12,869 nt of DNA from Deltaproteobacteria bacterium (GTDB lineage Bacteria > Desulfobacterota > Desulfobacteria > Desulfobacterales > B30-G6): positions 1-12,869 of the forward strand of contig QMMS01000108.1 of NCBI GenBank assembly GCA_003647375.1, in the 5' to 3' direction. Under the pieces are notes generated by a model. It did no database searches and was not told the origin of the DNA. It worked only from the letters and a program-made list of their open reading frames with translations. A program made the position numbers and the translations under genes. The first letter of the stretch is position 1; each line of letters opens with the position of its first letter. Of the stretch, positions 1 through 6,516 are shown piece after piece.

Positions 1-1
1 G

Positions 2-472
2 ACTTTTATGGATATACCCTTACTGGTTGTTGAAAACAGTGTCATCGAAGATGCCAGGGTTGAAAATCCGGAAGAGGCCAAGATCGTCAAAGATCTGGAA
101 GATGCGCTGACGGTTTTTGATGCAGTGGGTGTCTGCAAGTTTATGGGAATGGCTTTGATGGCCGAGGATATTACACCGATTATTGCCAGTGCAACCGGTT
201 GGGACTTTGATGTCGCAACTTTCAGGAAAGCAGGAGAGAGAATTTACAATCTTGCGCGGCTTTTTAATGTAAGAGAGGGCTGCACCAGAGCGGACGACAG
301 GCTGCCAAAACGCTTGACCGAAGAACCGTTAGCCGATGGACCGGCCGAGGGACTGGTTGTCGATCTCGAACCGCTCCTGGATGCCTATTATGACTTTAGA
401 GGGTGGGATAAAGCAACAGGAAGGCCCACTTTAGAAGTTCTGACTGAACTGGGTTTGGATAAATTGATTTAA
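2..472 (+). CDS. Aldehyde:ferredoxin oxidoreductase family protein, C-terminal part (5' end outside window)
   Basis: The frame is open to the left edge, so this is the last ~156 residues of a protein that in this family is usually about 600 residues. The AOR family binds a tungsto-bispterin and one 4Fe-4S cluster and oxidises aldehydes to carboxylates with ferredoxin in the cytoplasm. Visible hallmarks, counted from the Met at position 8, are the Val-Cys-Lys-Phe segment at residues 42-45 (Cys43 is the likely last cluster ligand), the Arg-Glu-Gly-Cys-Thr-Arg-x-Asp-Asp stretch at 89-97, and the closing Tyr-Tyr-x-x-Arg-Gly-Trp-Asp and Gly-Arg-Pro-Thr...Leu-Gly-Leu at 127-150. That Met is probably internal. 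The ligase gene follows 21 bases after the stop, so the two are probably co-transcribed. Because BamB of class II benzoyl-CoA reductase also belongs to this family, the substrate cannot be fixed from this tail alone. Confidence 0.88.
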   Translation, partial: TFMDIPLLVVENSVIEDARVENPEEAKIVKDLEDALTVFDAVGVCKFMGMALMAEDITPIIASATGWDFDVATFRKAGERIYNLARLFNVREGCTRADDRLPKRLTEEPLADGPAEGLVVDLEPLLDAYYDFRGWDKATGRPTLEVLTELGLDKLI

Positions 473-493
473 AAAATAGGGAGTAAATTTAAG

Positions 494-2179
494 ATGAGTG
501 ACTATGATGGCAGCCACTGGCTCAATGGATATAAATTAGGGCCTTTTAAGCTGGTTAAAACAATGAAGCCTTATCCTGAAGTGCCCTTGTTCAGCTTCTT
601 TGATAACACAGTAGCGCGAAGCCCTAAAAAAAATGCCTGTGATTACCTGGGAAGAAAGATTACCTGGAAAGAGATGGGTGTTTATGTGGGCAAACTGGCA
701 AATGCTCTGGCGGATTCAGGCGTTAAAAAAGGAGATAAGGTTGCAACCATACTTCCCACATCTCCCCAATTTGTCATAAGCGACTACGCCATCCTGAAAA
801 CGGGTGCCGCACATGTCCCTTGCAGTTTACTGCACAAGGCCCACGATCTGATCTGGGAAATAGGGGAATCAGGGGCCGAAACAATCATTTGTTCGGACAA
901 ATCCTTTGAACTGATCGATTCAATAAAGGATAAAACAAATCTTAAAACAATCATTGTTACCTCTGTAGAAGATTTCTCTGCAAATGAGCCTGATCTCAAA
1001 GAGGTATCCGGGGCGATTCAGCTGCGCGAATTGATATCAAGATATGAGCCTGATCCGCTATCTGTTGAAATAGACCCCTTGGAAGATCTGGCCGTGCTCG
1101 CATTCACAGGAGGTGCCACAGGAAAACCAAAAGGGGTTATGCTCACCCATCACAACTTAACCACAAATACATTGCAGTCTCTACCCTGGGCTCTGGGGCC
1201 GTTACAAGATGGAATCAAGGACAAGTCTTCCATGCTGCTGGCGTTACCGACGTTTCATATCTACGGACACTGGTGCGTGCGTACAGCGGTAAACTGGGGG
1301 CTTCAGATGTTAATGGTCCCGGATACGAGAAATATCGACGTGATTATAGGGTATCTTAAAAAATATCGTCCGTTTATGGCGCCCCTGGTTCCCACTCAAT
1401 ACATGAAGCTTGTGGAGAACAAAATTGGAAGAACAAATACCACGTTCACTTCAGGTGCAGCCCCTCTTCCAACGGAAGTAACCAAGGCATTCAGGAAAGA
1501 AACCGGCATGCCGATAACTGAAGCCTACGGTCTTACGGAAACAGGGCCTCTAACGCATTTCAACCTTTCGAGTTTTGCCAAGATTACCGGGTTTATGCCC
1601 TTTGAAAAAGCAGGGTCGATAGGGGTTCCGGCTGTTGATACTGAAAGTAAATTAATAGACACGGAAACCGGCGAGGAGGTTCCGGTTGGTGAGGTGGGGG
1701 AATTGTATATTCGGGGTCCGCAAGTGATGAAGGGGTACTGGCCTACGCCCGGTTCCGGGTTAAAAGGCGGCTGGCTTCCCACGGGTGATTTTTGCAAAAT
1801 GGATAAAGACGGGTACTTTTTTCTTGTGGACAGGGATAAAGATATGATCAATATCTCCGGATTTAAGGTTTATTCAACAACCGTTGACACTGTTTTGTTT
1901 GAACATCCCGGAGTGGCCCAGGCATGTGCCATCGGCATACCCGATCCGGAACGTTATGGAAGTGAAAGAATAAAGGCCTTCCTGGTTGCAAAGGAAAATT
2001 ACAAGGATAAACTTACCGCTGATGATATCATCACATATTGCAGAGAAAAACTTCCGCCCTATGCGGTTCCAAAGTTTATTGAATTCAGGGAGAGTCTGCC
2101 CCTTACCGTTTCCGAGAAACTTTTCAAGAAACAATTACGGGATGAAGAAATAGAAAAAATGAATAAGGAGAAAAAATAA
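494..2179 (+). CDS. AMP-forming acyl-CoA synthetase/ligase (ANL superfamily)
   Basis: This is a full-length 561-residue adenylate-forming enzyme, expected to convert a carboxylate, ATP and CoA into acyl-CoA, AMP and PPi in the cytoplasm. The P-loop-like signature TGGATGKPKG lies at 205-214, the EAYGLTET core at 343-350, the TGD motif at 430-432, the hinge segment DRDKD at 446-450, and the C-terminal catalytic lysine at about Lys542. That lysine sits in a Ser-Glu-Lys context where the usual residue before it is Gly, a mild deviation. The start is supported by GGGAG about ten bases upstream. It lies between an AOR-family gene and an SCP2-like gene that starts one base after its stop, which suggests acids produced by the AOR enzyme are activated here. 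The chain length or aromatic nature of the substrate cannot be read from the sequence. Confidence 0.92.
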   Translation: MSDYDGSHWLNGYKLGPFKLVKTMKPYPEVPLFSFFDNTVARSPKKNACDYLGRKITWKEMGVYVGKLANALADSGVKKGDKVATILPTSPQFVISDYAILKTGAAHVPCSLLHKAHDLIWEIGESGAETIICSDKSFELIDSIKDKTNLKTIIVTSVEDFSANEPDLKEVSGAIQLRELISRYEPDPLSVEIDPLEDLAVLAFTGGATGKPKGVMLTHHNLTTNTLQSLPWALGPLQDGIKDKSSMLLALPTFHIYGHWCVRTAVNWGLQMLMVPDTRNIDVIIGYLKKYRPFMAPLVPTQYMKLVENKIGRTNTTFTSGAAPLPTEVTKAFRKETGMPITEAYGLTETGPLTHFNLSSFAKITGFMPFEKAGSIGVPAVDTESKLIDTETGEEVPVGEVGELYIRGPQVMKGYWPTPGSGLKGGWLPTGDFCKMDKDGYFFLVDRDKDMINISGFKVYSTTVDTVLFEHPGVAQACAIGIPDPERYGSERIKAFLVAKENYKDKLTADDIITYCREKLPPYAVPKFIEFRESLPLTVSEKLFKKQLRDEEIEKMNKEKK

Positions 2180-2180
2180 A

Positions 2181-2606
2181 ATGGCAGTTCTGTACCCATC
2201 CAACGAATGGTGTGAAGAATGGAAAAAGGCAATAAACAATAGCCCCAAGTGTGTTGAAAAAGGAAAAGTCTGGGGCGTTGATTTTAATGGCTCCATGGTA
2301 TTTGAGTTGCTGCCAAGTGGGGGCCTGACCCAAAAAACATATGTTTATTTAGACGTAAAAGGGGGCCAGGCCTTAGATTCACGTATCATTAATGATCTTT
2401 CAGAGGTAGATGCCGGATTTGTCTGTCCGGGGCAATATGAAGAGTACAAAAAAGTTGCCAAGGGAGAAACAGATTTTATTGAGGGCTTGTTACGAGGTCT
2501 CTTTACACTTAAGGGCGATATGGCCAAGATCATGCGAAATGCCCAGTTCATCAGGGGGCTGGCAGATTCAATAAGCTCCTTTGAATCAGAATACCTTGGG
2601 GAGTAA
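2181..2606 (+). CDS. SCP2 sterol-carrier-like protein, copy 1
   Basis: A 141-residue soluble protein without signal peptide. It resembles the small SCP2-type lipid/acyl-CoA carriers found in anaerobes with many fatty-acid genes. The C-terminal Leu-Lys-Gly-Asp-Met-Ala-Lys-Ile-Met-Arg segment (about 111-120) is the typical SCP2 end pattern. The N-terminus has a Tyr-Pro-Ser-Asn-Glu-Trp-Cys motif at 5-11. The start follows the ligase stop by one base, and AAGGAG inside the ligase 3' end (2165-2170) serves as ribosome site, so translation is probably coupled. The product at 5565-5987 is a close paralogue, with matching N-terminal motif, Trp-Gly-Val-Asp-Phe-Asn-Gly core, SEVDAGF stretch and a nearly identical last 30 residues. 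The role as a carrier for the acyl-CoA made by its neighbours is inference. Confidence 0.8.
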   Translation: MAVLYPSNEWCEEWKKAINNSPKCVEKGKVWGVDFNGSMVFELLPSGGLTQKTYVYLDVKGGQALDSRIINDLSEVDAGFVCPGQYEEYKKVAKGETDFIEGLLRGLFTLKGDMAKIMRNAQFIRGLADSISSFESEYLGE

Positions 2607-2615
2607 CGGATAGAG

Positions 2616-2762
2616 ATGATCAGGGTTTTTGTAAAACCATTTCTGCATATTTCAGATGCCATGGCAAAAAAGGGTGAATTCCACGTTGACCTGGATGGAT
2701 TGGAAACAAGGCTTGAACAGGGTGCAGCTATTTCAATATTTCCGCTTGTGGCGGGAGGATAA
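2616..2762 (+). CDS. Very short ThiS/MoaD-like sulfur-carrier-type protein (internally shortened?)
   Basis: This 48-codon frame begins ten bases after the SCP2 stop. It starts MIRVFVKPF, which looks like the first beta strand of the ThiS/MoaD ubiquitin-like fold, and ends in ISIFPLVAGG, which matches the typical family C-terminus (Phe-Pro-x-x-Ala-Gly-Gly). The terminal Gly-Gly is the residue pair thiocarboxylated by ThiF/MoeB-type enzymes in the family. Normal members have roughly 70-90 residues, so about 25-35 residues of the middle appear to be missing, leaving head and tail in frame. MoaD-like genes are common beside tungsten AOR genes, which fits the operon. It may be a decayed gene with an in-frame deletion or a minimal working variant. 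The sequence does not decide. Confidence 0.6.
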   Translation: MIRVFVKPFLHISDAMAKKGEFHVDLDGLETRLEQGAAISIFPLVAGG

Positions 2763-2768
2763 CTTTGA

Positions 2769-2903
2769 CCTGAATTGAGCGATTTTTATCTCGATCTGCA
2801 CCGATCTCTTGCGGAGCAAGGGTTCGCAAAAAGCCTCGACAGACCCACTGGTATGCCTACTTTTTTAATGCTGTATGCCATGGAATATTTTCGCCGGGCT
2901 TGA
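2769..2903 (+). pseudogene. Unassigned open remnant without start codon
   Basis: A 44-codon stretch open between two stops, without a start codon at its head, has protein-like composition (PELSDFYLDLHRSLAEQG near the start, MLYAMEYFRR near the end). I do not recognise the family. It lies between the shortened MoaD-like gene and the response regulator, in a segment where neighbouring genes are also broken, so it may be debris of a lost gene. It could also be chance. The remaining bases up to 3010 show no recognisable gene or convincing terminator. Confidence 0.2.
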
Positions 2904-3031
2904 CTCAAGACCCCTATTTTTTTAGAAGTCCGATTTATCGAAGTAATACCGGCAGGGAATTCCTTGCTATCTCAAGAGGCCTTTATATCCTGTAGCGAGG
3001 TCAAGGAACAGTATGATATGGGAGGATTTGT

Positions 3032-3520
3032 ATGGAAAAAAAAGACTTATTAGATGGCAAAAAAATTCTCATTGTGGATGATGAGTCTGATATATTAGAA
3101 GTGTTGGAAGATTTGCTGACCATGTGCAATGTTGTAACAGCGACCACTTTTGATGAAGGCAAAATTCTGCTTGAATCAGAATATTTTGATTTGGCTATCC
3201 TGGATATCATGGGTGTGAATGGGTATGAGCTCTTAAATATTGCTAATAAGGAGAAAGTGACAAGCGTCATGCTGACTGCTGCTGCTCTCAGCCCTGACAA
3301 TATTGTAAAATCACACAAAAATGGGGCAGCCTTTTTTGTTCCAAAGCCTGAAATGATAGATATTGTCTCTTATCTGAATGATATATTAGAAGCTGAGGAA
3401 AAGGGTAAAAGCACCTGGTGGCGGTGGTATGACAGGTTAGGCGCATTTTATGAGAAACGCTTTGGCCCTGACTGGCAGAAAGACGACAAGGCGTTTTGGA
3501 CAAAATTTACGTATATCTAA
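3032..3520 (+). CDS. Stand-alone receiver-domain response regulator with Trp-rich C-terminal tail
   Basis: The 162-residue protein has a CheY-like receiver domain over residues 10-128. The acidic pair is Asp16-Asp17, the phospho-acceptor is Asp58 (in Ala-Ile-Leu-Asp-Ile-Met), the conserved Thr is Thr82, and the conserved Lys is Lys105 in Val-Pro-Lys-Pro. No DNA-binding or enzymatic output domain follows. Instead there is a 30-residue tail rich in Trp, Arg and Phe (Trp-Trp-Arg-Trp-Tyr-Asp-Arg-Leu-Gly, then Phe-Gly-Pro-Asp-Trp). Output is therefore likely by protein-protein contact. GGGAGG ahead of the ATG supports the start. No histidine kinase is in the window, so the partner is unknown. Confidence 0.85.
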   Translation: MEKKDLLDGKKILIVDDESDILEVLEDLLTMCNVVTATTFDEGKILLESEYFDLAILDIMGVNGYELLNIANKEKVTSVMLTAAALSPDNIVKSHKNGAAFFVPKPEMIDIVSYLNDILEAEEKGKSTWWRWYDRLGAFYEKRFGPDWQKDDKAFWTKFTYI

Positions 3521-3535
3521 CCCTCAATAAGGGTT
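3519..3535 (+). terminator. Small hairpin after the response regulator gene
   Basis: AACCCT (3519-3524) pairs with AGGGTT (3530-3535) across a five-base loop, starting inside the stop codon of the response regulator gene. The following bases are AT-rich but are not a clean U tract, so it may be only a weak terminator or a 3' stabilising stem. Confidence 0.3.
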
Positions 3536-3568
3536 ATAATTCAAAAATAACAAAAGGATTTATGCCCG

Positions 3569-3952
3569 ATGGCTGAATCTGAACAACTCTGGATTAATGT
3601 AATTAATAAAATGCTTGAATCAGGCGTTATTCCTGTCCAGATAACCGCCGTACATATAGAAATGATCAAACTGTTTGTCAGTGAAGAACAGGCCCGGTTT
3701 ATTGACAAAACATACTATGATAAGCTCTTTTTAAGCATTGATGAAATAAAAGCCCGTACTGATCTTGAAGACGCATCCCTTAACAGGCTGCTGAAAGATC
3801 TGATGTATAACGGCATCCTTCGTGGACTTCCAAACGAAATAACGGGTGTGATGGAATATGAGGTGGTCGAGTTCTATCCGGGATTTCTGGAATACACCCT
3901 TATTCGGGGTGAAAGCGGTGAGAAACCGGAAAAGTTGCAAATCTGTGGATGA
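3569..3952 (+). CDS. Winged-helix-like N-terminal module of a larger (4Fe-4S) protein, probably truncated
   Basis: A 127-residue protein with no Cys cluster motif. Residues about 50-95 resemble a helix-turn-helix/winged-helix unit (Leu-Ser-Ile-Asp-Glu-Ile-Lys-Ala-Arg-Thr, then Leu-Asn-Arg-Leu-Leu-Lys-Asp-Leu-Met). The segment Glu-Phe-Tyr-Pro-Gly-Phe-Leu-Glu-Tyr-Thr-Leu-Ile-Arg-Gly-Glu near 105-119 recalls the end of the N-terminal module of longer ferredoxin-like proteins of Desulfobacterota, where an iron-sulfur domain of more than 200 residues normally follows. Here the frame stops shortly after this segment and no continuation is seen in the other forward frames. This suggests a 3' truncation. 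The family assignment is from memory of similar sequences and is moderate. Confidence 0.55.
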   Translation: MAESEQLWINVINKMLESGVIPVQITAVHIEMIKLFVSEEQARFIDKTYYDKLFLSIDEIKARTDLEDASLNRLLKDLMYNGILRGLPNEITGVMEYEVVEFYPGFLEYTLIRGESGEKPEKLQICG

Positions 3953-4017
3953 GGGTTGATCTACCATAGGAAGGGGAAAATTTTTTTAAATAATTTCCAG
4001 GCTGCATGTTTGAGTGA

Positions 4018-4200
4018 TTAAAAAACAAACCGGCAGTTTTAGTGTTCTTACGCTACCAGGGTTGCCCGGTATGTCAGATGGAGATGGCGAATTTAAAACG
4101 GGAATTTGAATTGTTCGCCAAAAAGGAAACCAAGGTGTTTGCCTTCGTCTGCAACGCTGGCAGAGAACATCGAGACTATATCCCCGGCAGAGTAGCTTAA
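4018..4200 (+). pseudogene. Peroxiredoxin (AhpC/TSA-like) fragment
   Basis: Sixty codons, open from a TGA at 4015-4017 and with no usable start at the head, encode LKNKPAVLVFLRYQGCPVCQ followed by Met-Glu-Met-Ala-x-Leu-Lys-Arg-Glu-Phe and Lys-Val-Phe-Ala-Phe-Val. This matches the beta strand, the active-site Cys-Pro-Val-Cys motif and the following helix of redoxin/AhpC-TSA family proteins. The match ends near the Val-Cys at about residue 46. The last residues do not look like the family, and the frame stops. Both the N-terminal ~20-30 residues and the C-terminal two thirds are missing, so this is a gene remnant between the truncated module upstream and the acyl-CoA dehydrogenase. Bases 3953-4017 contain nothing else recognisable. 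Confidence 0.65.
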
Positions 4201-4231
4201 GATTAACCGGAAGCAAAAAAAGGAGAGAAGC

Positions 4232-5491
4232 ATGCCAACAATAGACAATTTCATTCGCCCCGAGGAATGGGTTTCAAGTTTTGTAACGGATATGGGTAAA
4301 GAGATCCGGAAATGGGGTAAAGAACGCTATCTCCCAATACGGCGGGAAGTGGACGAGGATTGGCGTAACCATAAGCTGATAGAGCCGCTTCTGAAAGAGG
4401 TGCTGGTAGACCTGGGGCTCAATTCGGCGTTTTTTCCGTTTGAGGTCGGGGGTGCCGACATGCCGGATCCAATGGCCTTTGTCAACGTTTTAGGCGAGGA
4501 ACTTGCCAGAATTGACGCGGGATTTGCGGTTGCGGCTCTCTGTTCCACCTGGGGATTGATGCCGATTATGTTCAAACCGCATCGGAATATGGAGTTGCTG
4601 GAAGAATTCGGGCCCAAGTTTTGCGGCGAGGAACTTTACGTCGGCTGCCATGCAATGACAGAACCTGGCGGTGGTGCAGACATCGAAAATATCGGTCAGG
4701 TGAAGGGCAAAACTATCCAGACAACTGCGACGCTTGACGGCGATGAGTGGGTCATCAATGGCGCTAAGATGTGGCCGACGAATTCAGGAAAGGTGGGCGA
4801 TCTTTATACCGTCATATGTACCACCAAACTCGGATCAACCGACCCTGACGACTTTGCCCTGATTCTGGTTCCGGCAGACACAAAAGGTCTGAAAGTCGGT
4901 AGCGCTTACCAAAAATGTGGCATGAGTGCGGATATGAACACGGACATCTGGTTTGATAACGTGAGAGTGCCGAAGCGGTATCGCTTTCACGGACCCGGTG
5001 ATGACCTGAAATACTGGAAGCGAGCCATCACGATTGGCAGTATGGCATCCACGGCCATGTGCGTCGGTGTAATGAAAGCGGTGTACGAAATCATAAAAGA
5101 TTATACCACAACCCGTGTCGTAGCAGGTAAACCCCTTAAAGAACACAGCATTGTGGCTGAGATGCTTTGTGACTTGACCATGTCCATCGAATCAACATCA
5201 GCTTGGCTTTGGGCTTATACCCGCGAGATTGATCATCCGGAAATATACGGATGGGATCCTTGGGATGAGCGGTTTGCATTGAAAACCAGAGGGTTGTCCA
5301 TTCATGCAACGAATGCTGTTGAGCGGGCCTGCAGTCGGGCCATGGATTACATGGGCTCATATGGGTATTCCCGAGAAGGGGATATCGAAAAATTTTGGCG
5401 CGATCAGAAGGTGATTGGGTTGTGGATGGGTGGCAAAGGGCTTAAAACCATTGAGAACGCACGATATTGGTATGATTTGAAAACCCTTTGA
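4232..5491 (+). CDS. Acyl-CoA dehydrogenase family flavoprotein with non-canonical catalytic position
   Basis: The 419-residue length and architecture are those of FAD-dependent acyl-CoA dehydrogenases: an N-terminal helical part, a beta domain with the Met-Thr-Glu-Pro-Gly-Gly-Gly-Ala-Asp FAD-contact segment at 142-150 and Trp-Val-Ile-Asn-Gly-Ala-Lys at 173-179, and a C-terminal helical bundle from about 255. Members oxidise acyl-CoA to enoyl-CoA, passing electrons to ETF. An ungapped match of DQKVIGLWMGG (391-401) to the usual Asp-x-Lys-Ile-x-x-Ile-Tyr-Glu-Gly-Thr segment places Met399 where the catalytic Glu normally sits. The alternative Glu position of isovaleryl-CoA dehydrogenases appears to be Gly. 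AGGAGAG precedes the ATG. Two SCP2-like genes follow on the same strand. Substrate and even dehydrogenase activity are uncertain. Confidence 0.88.
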   Translation: MPTIDNFIRPEEWVSSFVTDMGKEIRKWGKERYLPIRREVDEDWRNHKLIEPLLKEVLVDLGLNSAFFPFEVGGADMPDPMAFVNVLGEELARIDAGFAVAALCSTWGLMPIMFKPHRNMELLEEFGPKFCGEELYVGCHAMTEPGGGADIENIGQVKGKTIQTTATLDGDEWVINGAKMWPTNSGKVGDLYTVICTTKLGSTDPDDFALILVPADTKGLKVGSAYQKCGMSADMNTDIWFDNVRVPKRYRFHGPGDDLKYWKRAITIGSMASTAMCVGVMKAVYEIIKDYTTTRVVAGKPLKEHSIVAEMLCDLTMSIESTSAWLWAYTREIDHPEIYGWDPWDERFALKTRGLSIHATNAVERACSRAMDYMGSYGYSREGDIEKFWRDQKVIGLWMGGKGLKTIENARYWYDLKTL

Positions 5492-5564
5492 TTAAGTCAG
5501 CCGGTTCCTGGGCATGTAAACACTTATTAAAATTTAAACCAATTCAAAAAGAGAGGGCAAAAAA

Positions 5565-5987
5565 ATGGCACTTTATCCTTCCAATGCATGGTGTGACGAA
5601 TGGAAAAATGCACTTAATAATGATCCCGCGGTCGAGAAGACCGGGAAAAACTGGGGGGTAGACTTTAACGGGAACTTTATATTTGAGCTACAGCCCGGGG
5701 ATGGATTGGACCAGACGACGTATGTTTATTTAGAGGCTGCAGCTGGAAAATGTTCGGATGCTCGCCTGGTTAAAGACCCTTCAGAAGTAGACGCAGGCTT
5801 CTTTGTCATTGGCTTATACGCAAACTTCAAGCCGGTGGTTAAAGGGGAGAAAGACTTTATAGAAGGTGTTGTAAGGGGGATACTCAAGCTAAAAGGAGAC
5901 ATGTCCAAGATTATGCGGAACGCTAAATTTATCCGAGCGGTCGCCAATTCAATTAGTTCCTTTGAGAATGAATATCTCGGGGAATAG
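5565..5987 (+). CDS. SCP2 sterol-carrier-like protein, copy 2
   Basis: A 140-residue paralogue of the product at 2181-2606, sharing the Tyr-Pro-Ser-Asn-x-Trp-Cys N-terminus, the TYVYLE/D strand, SEVDAGF, DFIEG, and the Leu-Lys-Gly-Asp-Met-Ser-Lys-Ile-Met-Arg-Asn-Ala segment near 110-121. It has no signal peptide or membrane segment. GAGAGGG lies upstream of the ATG. It follows the acyl-CoA dehydrogenase by 73 bases with no visible terminator, so a shared transcript is likely. As a carrier or presenter of acyl-CoA thioesters it would fit both neighbours, but this is inference from the SCP2 fold, not a demonstrated function. Confidence 0.8.
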   Translation: MALYPSNAWCDEWKNALNNDPAVEKTGKNWGVDFNGNFIFELQPGDGLDQTTYVYLEAAAGKCSDARLVKDPSEVDAGFFVIGLYANFKPVVKGEKDFIEGVVRGILKLKGDMSKIMRNAKFIRAVANSISSFENEYLGE

Positions 5988-6072
5988 CTTTTTGGCGAGG
6001 TTTTTTGAGATCAGTTGGCAGGTATTGCTGCACCGTATTAAGCGTCTGGCATCGAGTGAAACGGAGTAAAAA

Positions 6073-6447
6073 ATGGGTGAAGTAAAGGTGAGAGGCGAGG
6101 ACCTGAACGGTCTCGGTTGGACCATTAAATCCCTTATTGACAGAAATATGGAAAACCCGAAAGTGTGGGATAGTATCAAGAAGATAAGGGGCAGTTTGGT
6201 GGTGAGGGAAACAGGGGCCAATATAGCGGCCACTGTCTTTTTTGATAAGGGTGCAATAGAGATACAAGACGGTGCCGTAAAAAAGCGATCCGCTTATGTG
6301 GCCGCCGGTTTTGATGAACTGGCGGAGCTCACCAGCGGGCAGGTTGGTCCAATTAGGGCTTTGCTCACCGGAAAGATTAAGGCTGGAGGAAACCTTCTGA
6401 AACTTCTCAAAATGGCCAAAGCGGTTATCGATCGTGAAGAAGAATAA
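6073..6447 (+). CDS. SCP2-domain protein, third and divergent member
   Basis: A 124-residue protein that is distinct from the two paralogues but has the SCP2 layout: an amphipathic N-terminal helix with Ile-Lys-Ser-Leu-Ile-Asp, a central beta region (Gly-Ser-Leu-Val-Val-Arg-Glu, Ala-Ala-Thr-Val-Phe-Phe-Asp), and the C-terminal Leu-Thr-Gly-Lys-Ile-Lys-Ala-Gly-Gly-Asn-Leu-Leu-Lys-Leu-Leu pattern at about 98-112. ACGGAG ahead of the ATG supports the start. It lies 85 bases after copy 2 and is the last + strand gene before a convergent transporter gene. A lipid/acyl-CoA binding role in the same pathway is likely but inferred. Confidence 0.75.
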   Translation: MGEVKVRGEDLNGLGWTIKSLIDRNMENPKVWDSIKKIRGSLVVRETGANIAATVFFDKGAIEIQDGAVKKRSAYVAAGFDELAELTSGQVGPIRALLTGKIKAGGNLLKLLKMAKAVIDREEE

Positions 6448-6474
6448 ACTCCATAGTTGTATAAGCAACATGGC
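6443..6474. repeat. Intergenic imperfect repeat with dyad, copy A
   Basis: This ~32-bp element overlaps the stop of the SCP2 gene and recurs at 9188-9220. The cores gttgtataagcaacatggca and gttgcataaacaacatggca match at 18 of 20 bases, and the flanking 13-14 bases match more loosely. Within this copy GTTG and CAAC form a stem around a six-base loop, extended outward by CCAT/ATGG with one bulged base. Immediately downstream, CATGT (6476-6480) and ACATG (6487-6491) form a second small stem between the convergent genes. Confidence 0.5.
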
Positions 6475-6516
6475 ACATGTTTAAAGACATGAAAAGCCAA
6501 TAGAATCAAAGAACTA

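Noticed and set aside
5953..6471. 172-codon - strand open frame over the SCP2 gene
   Set aside because: It is a shadow of the two SCP2 genes on the + strand. It has no ribosome site of note and no domain features.
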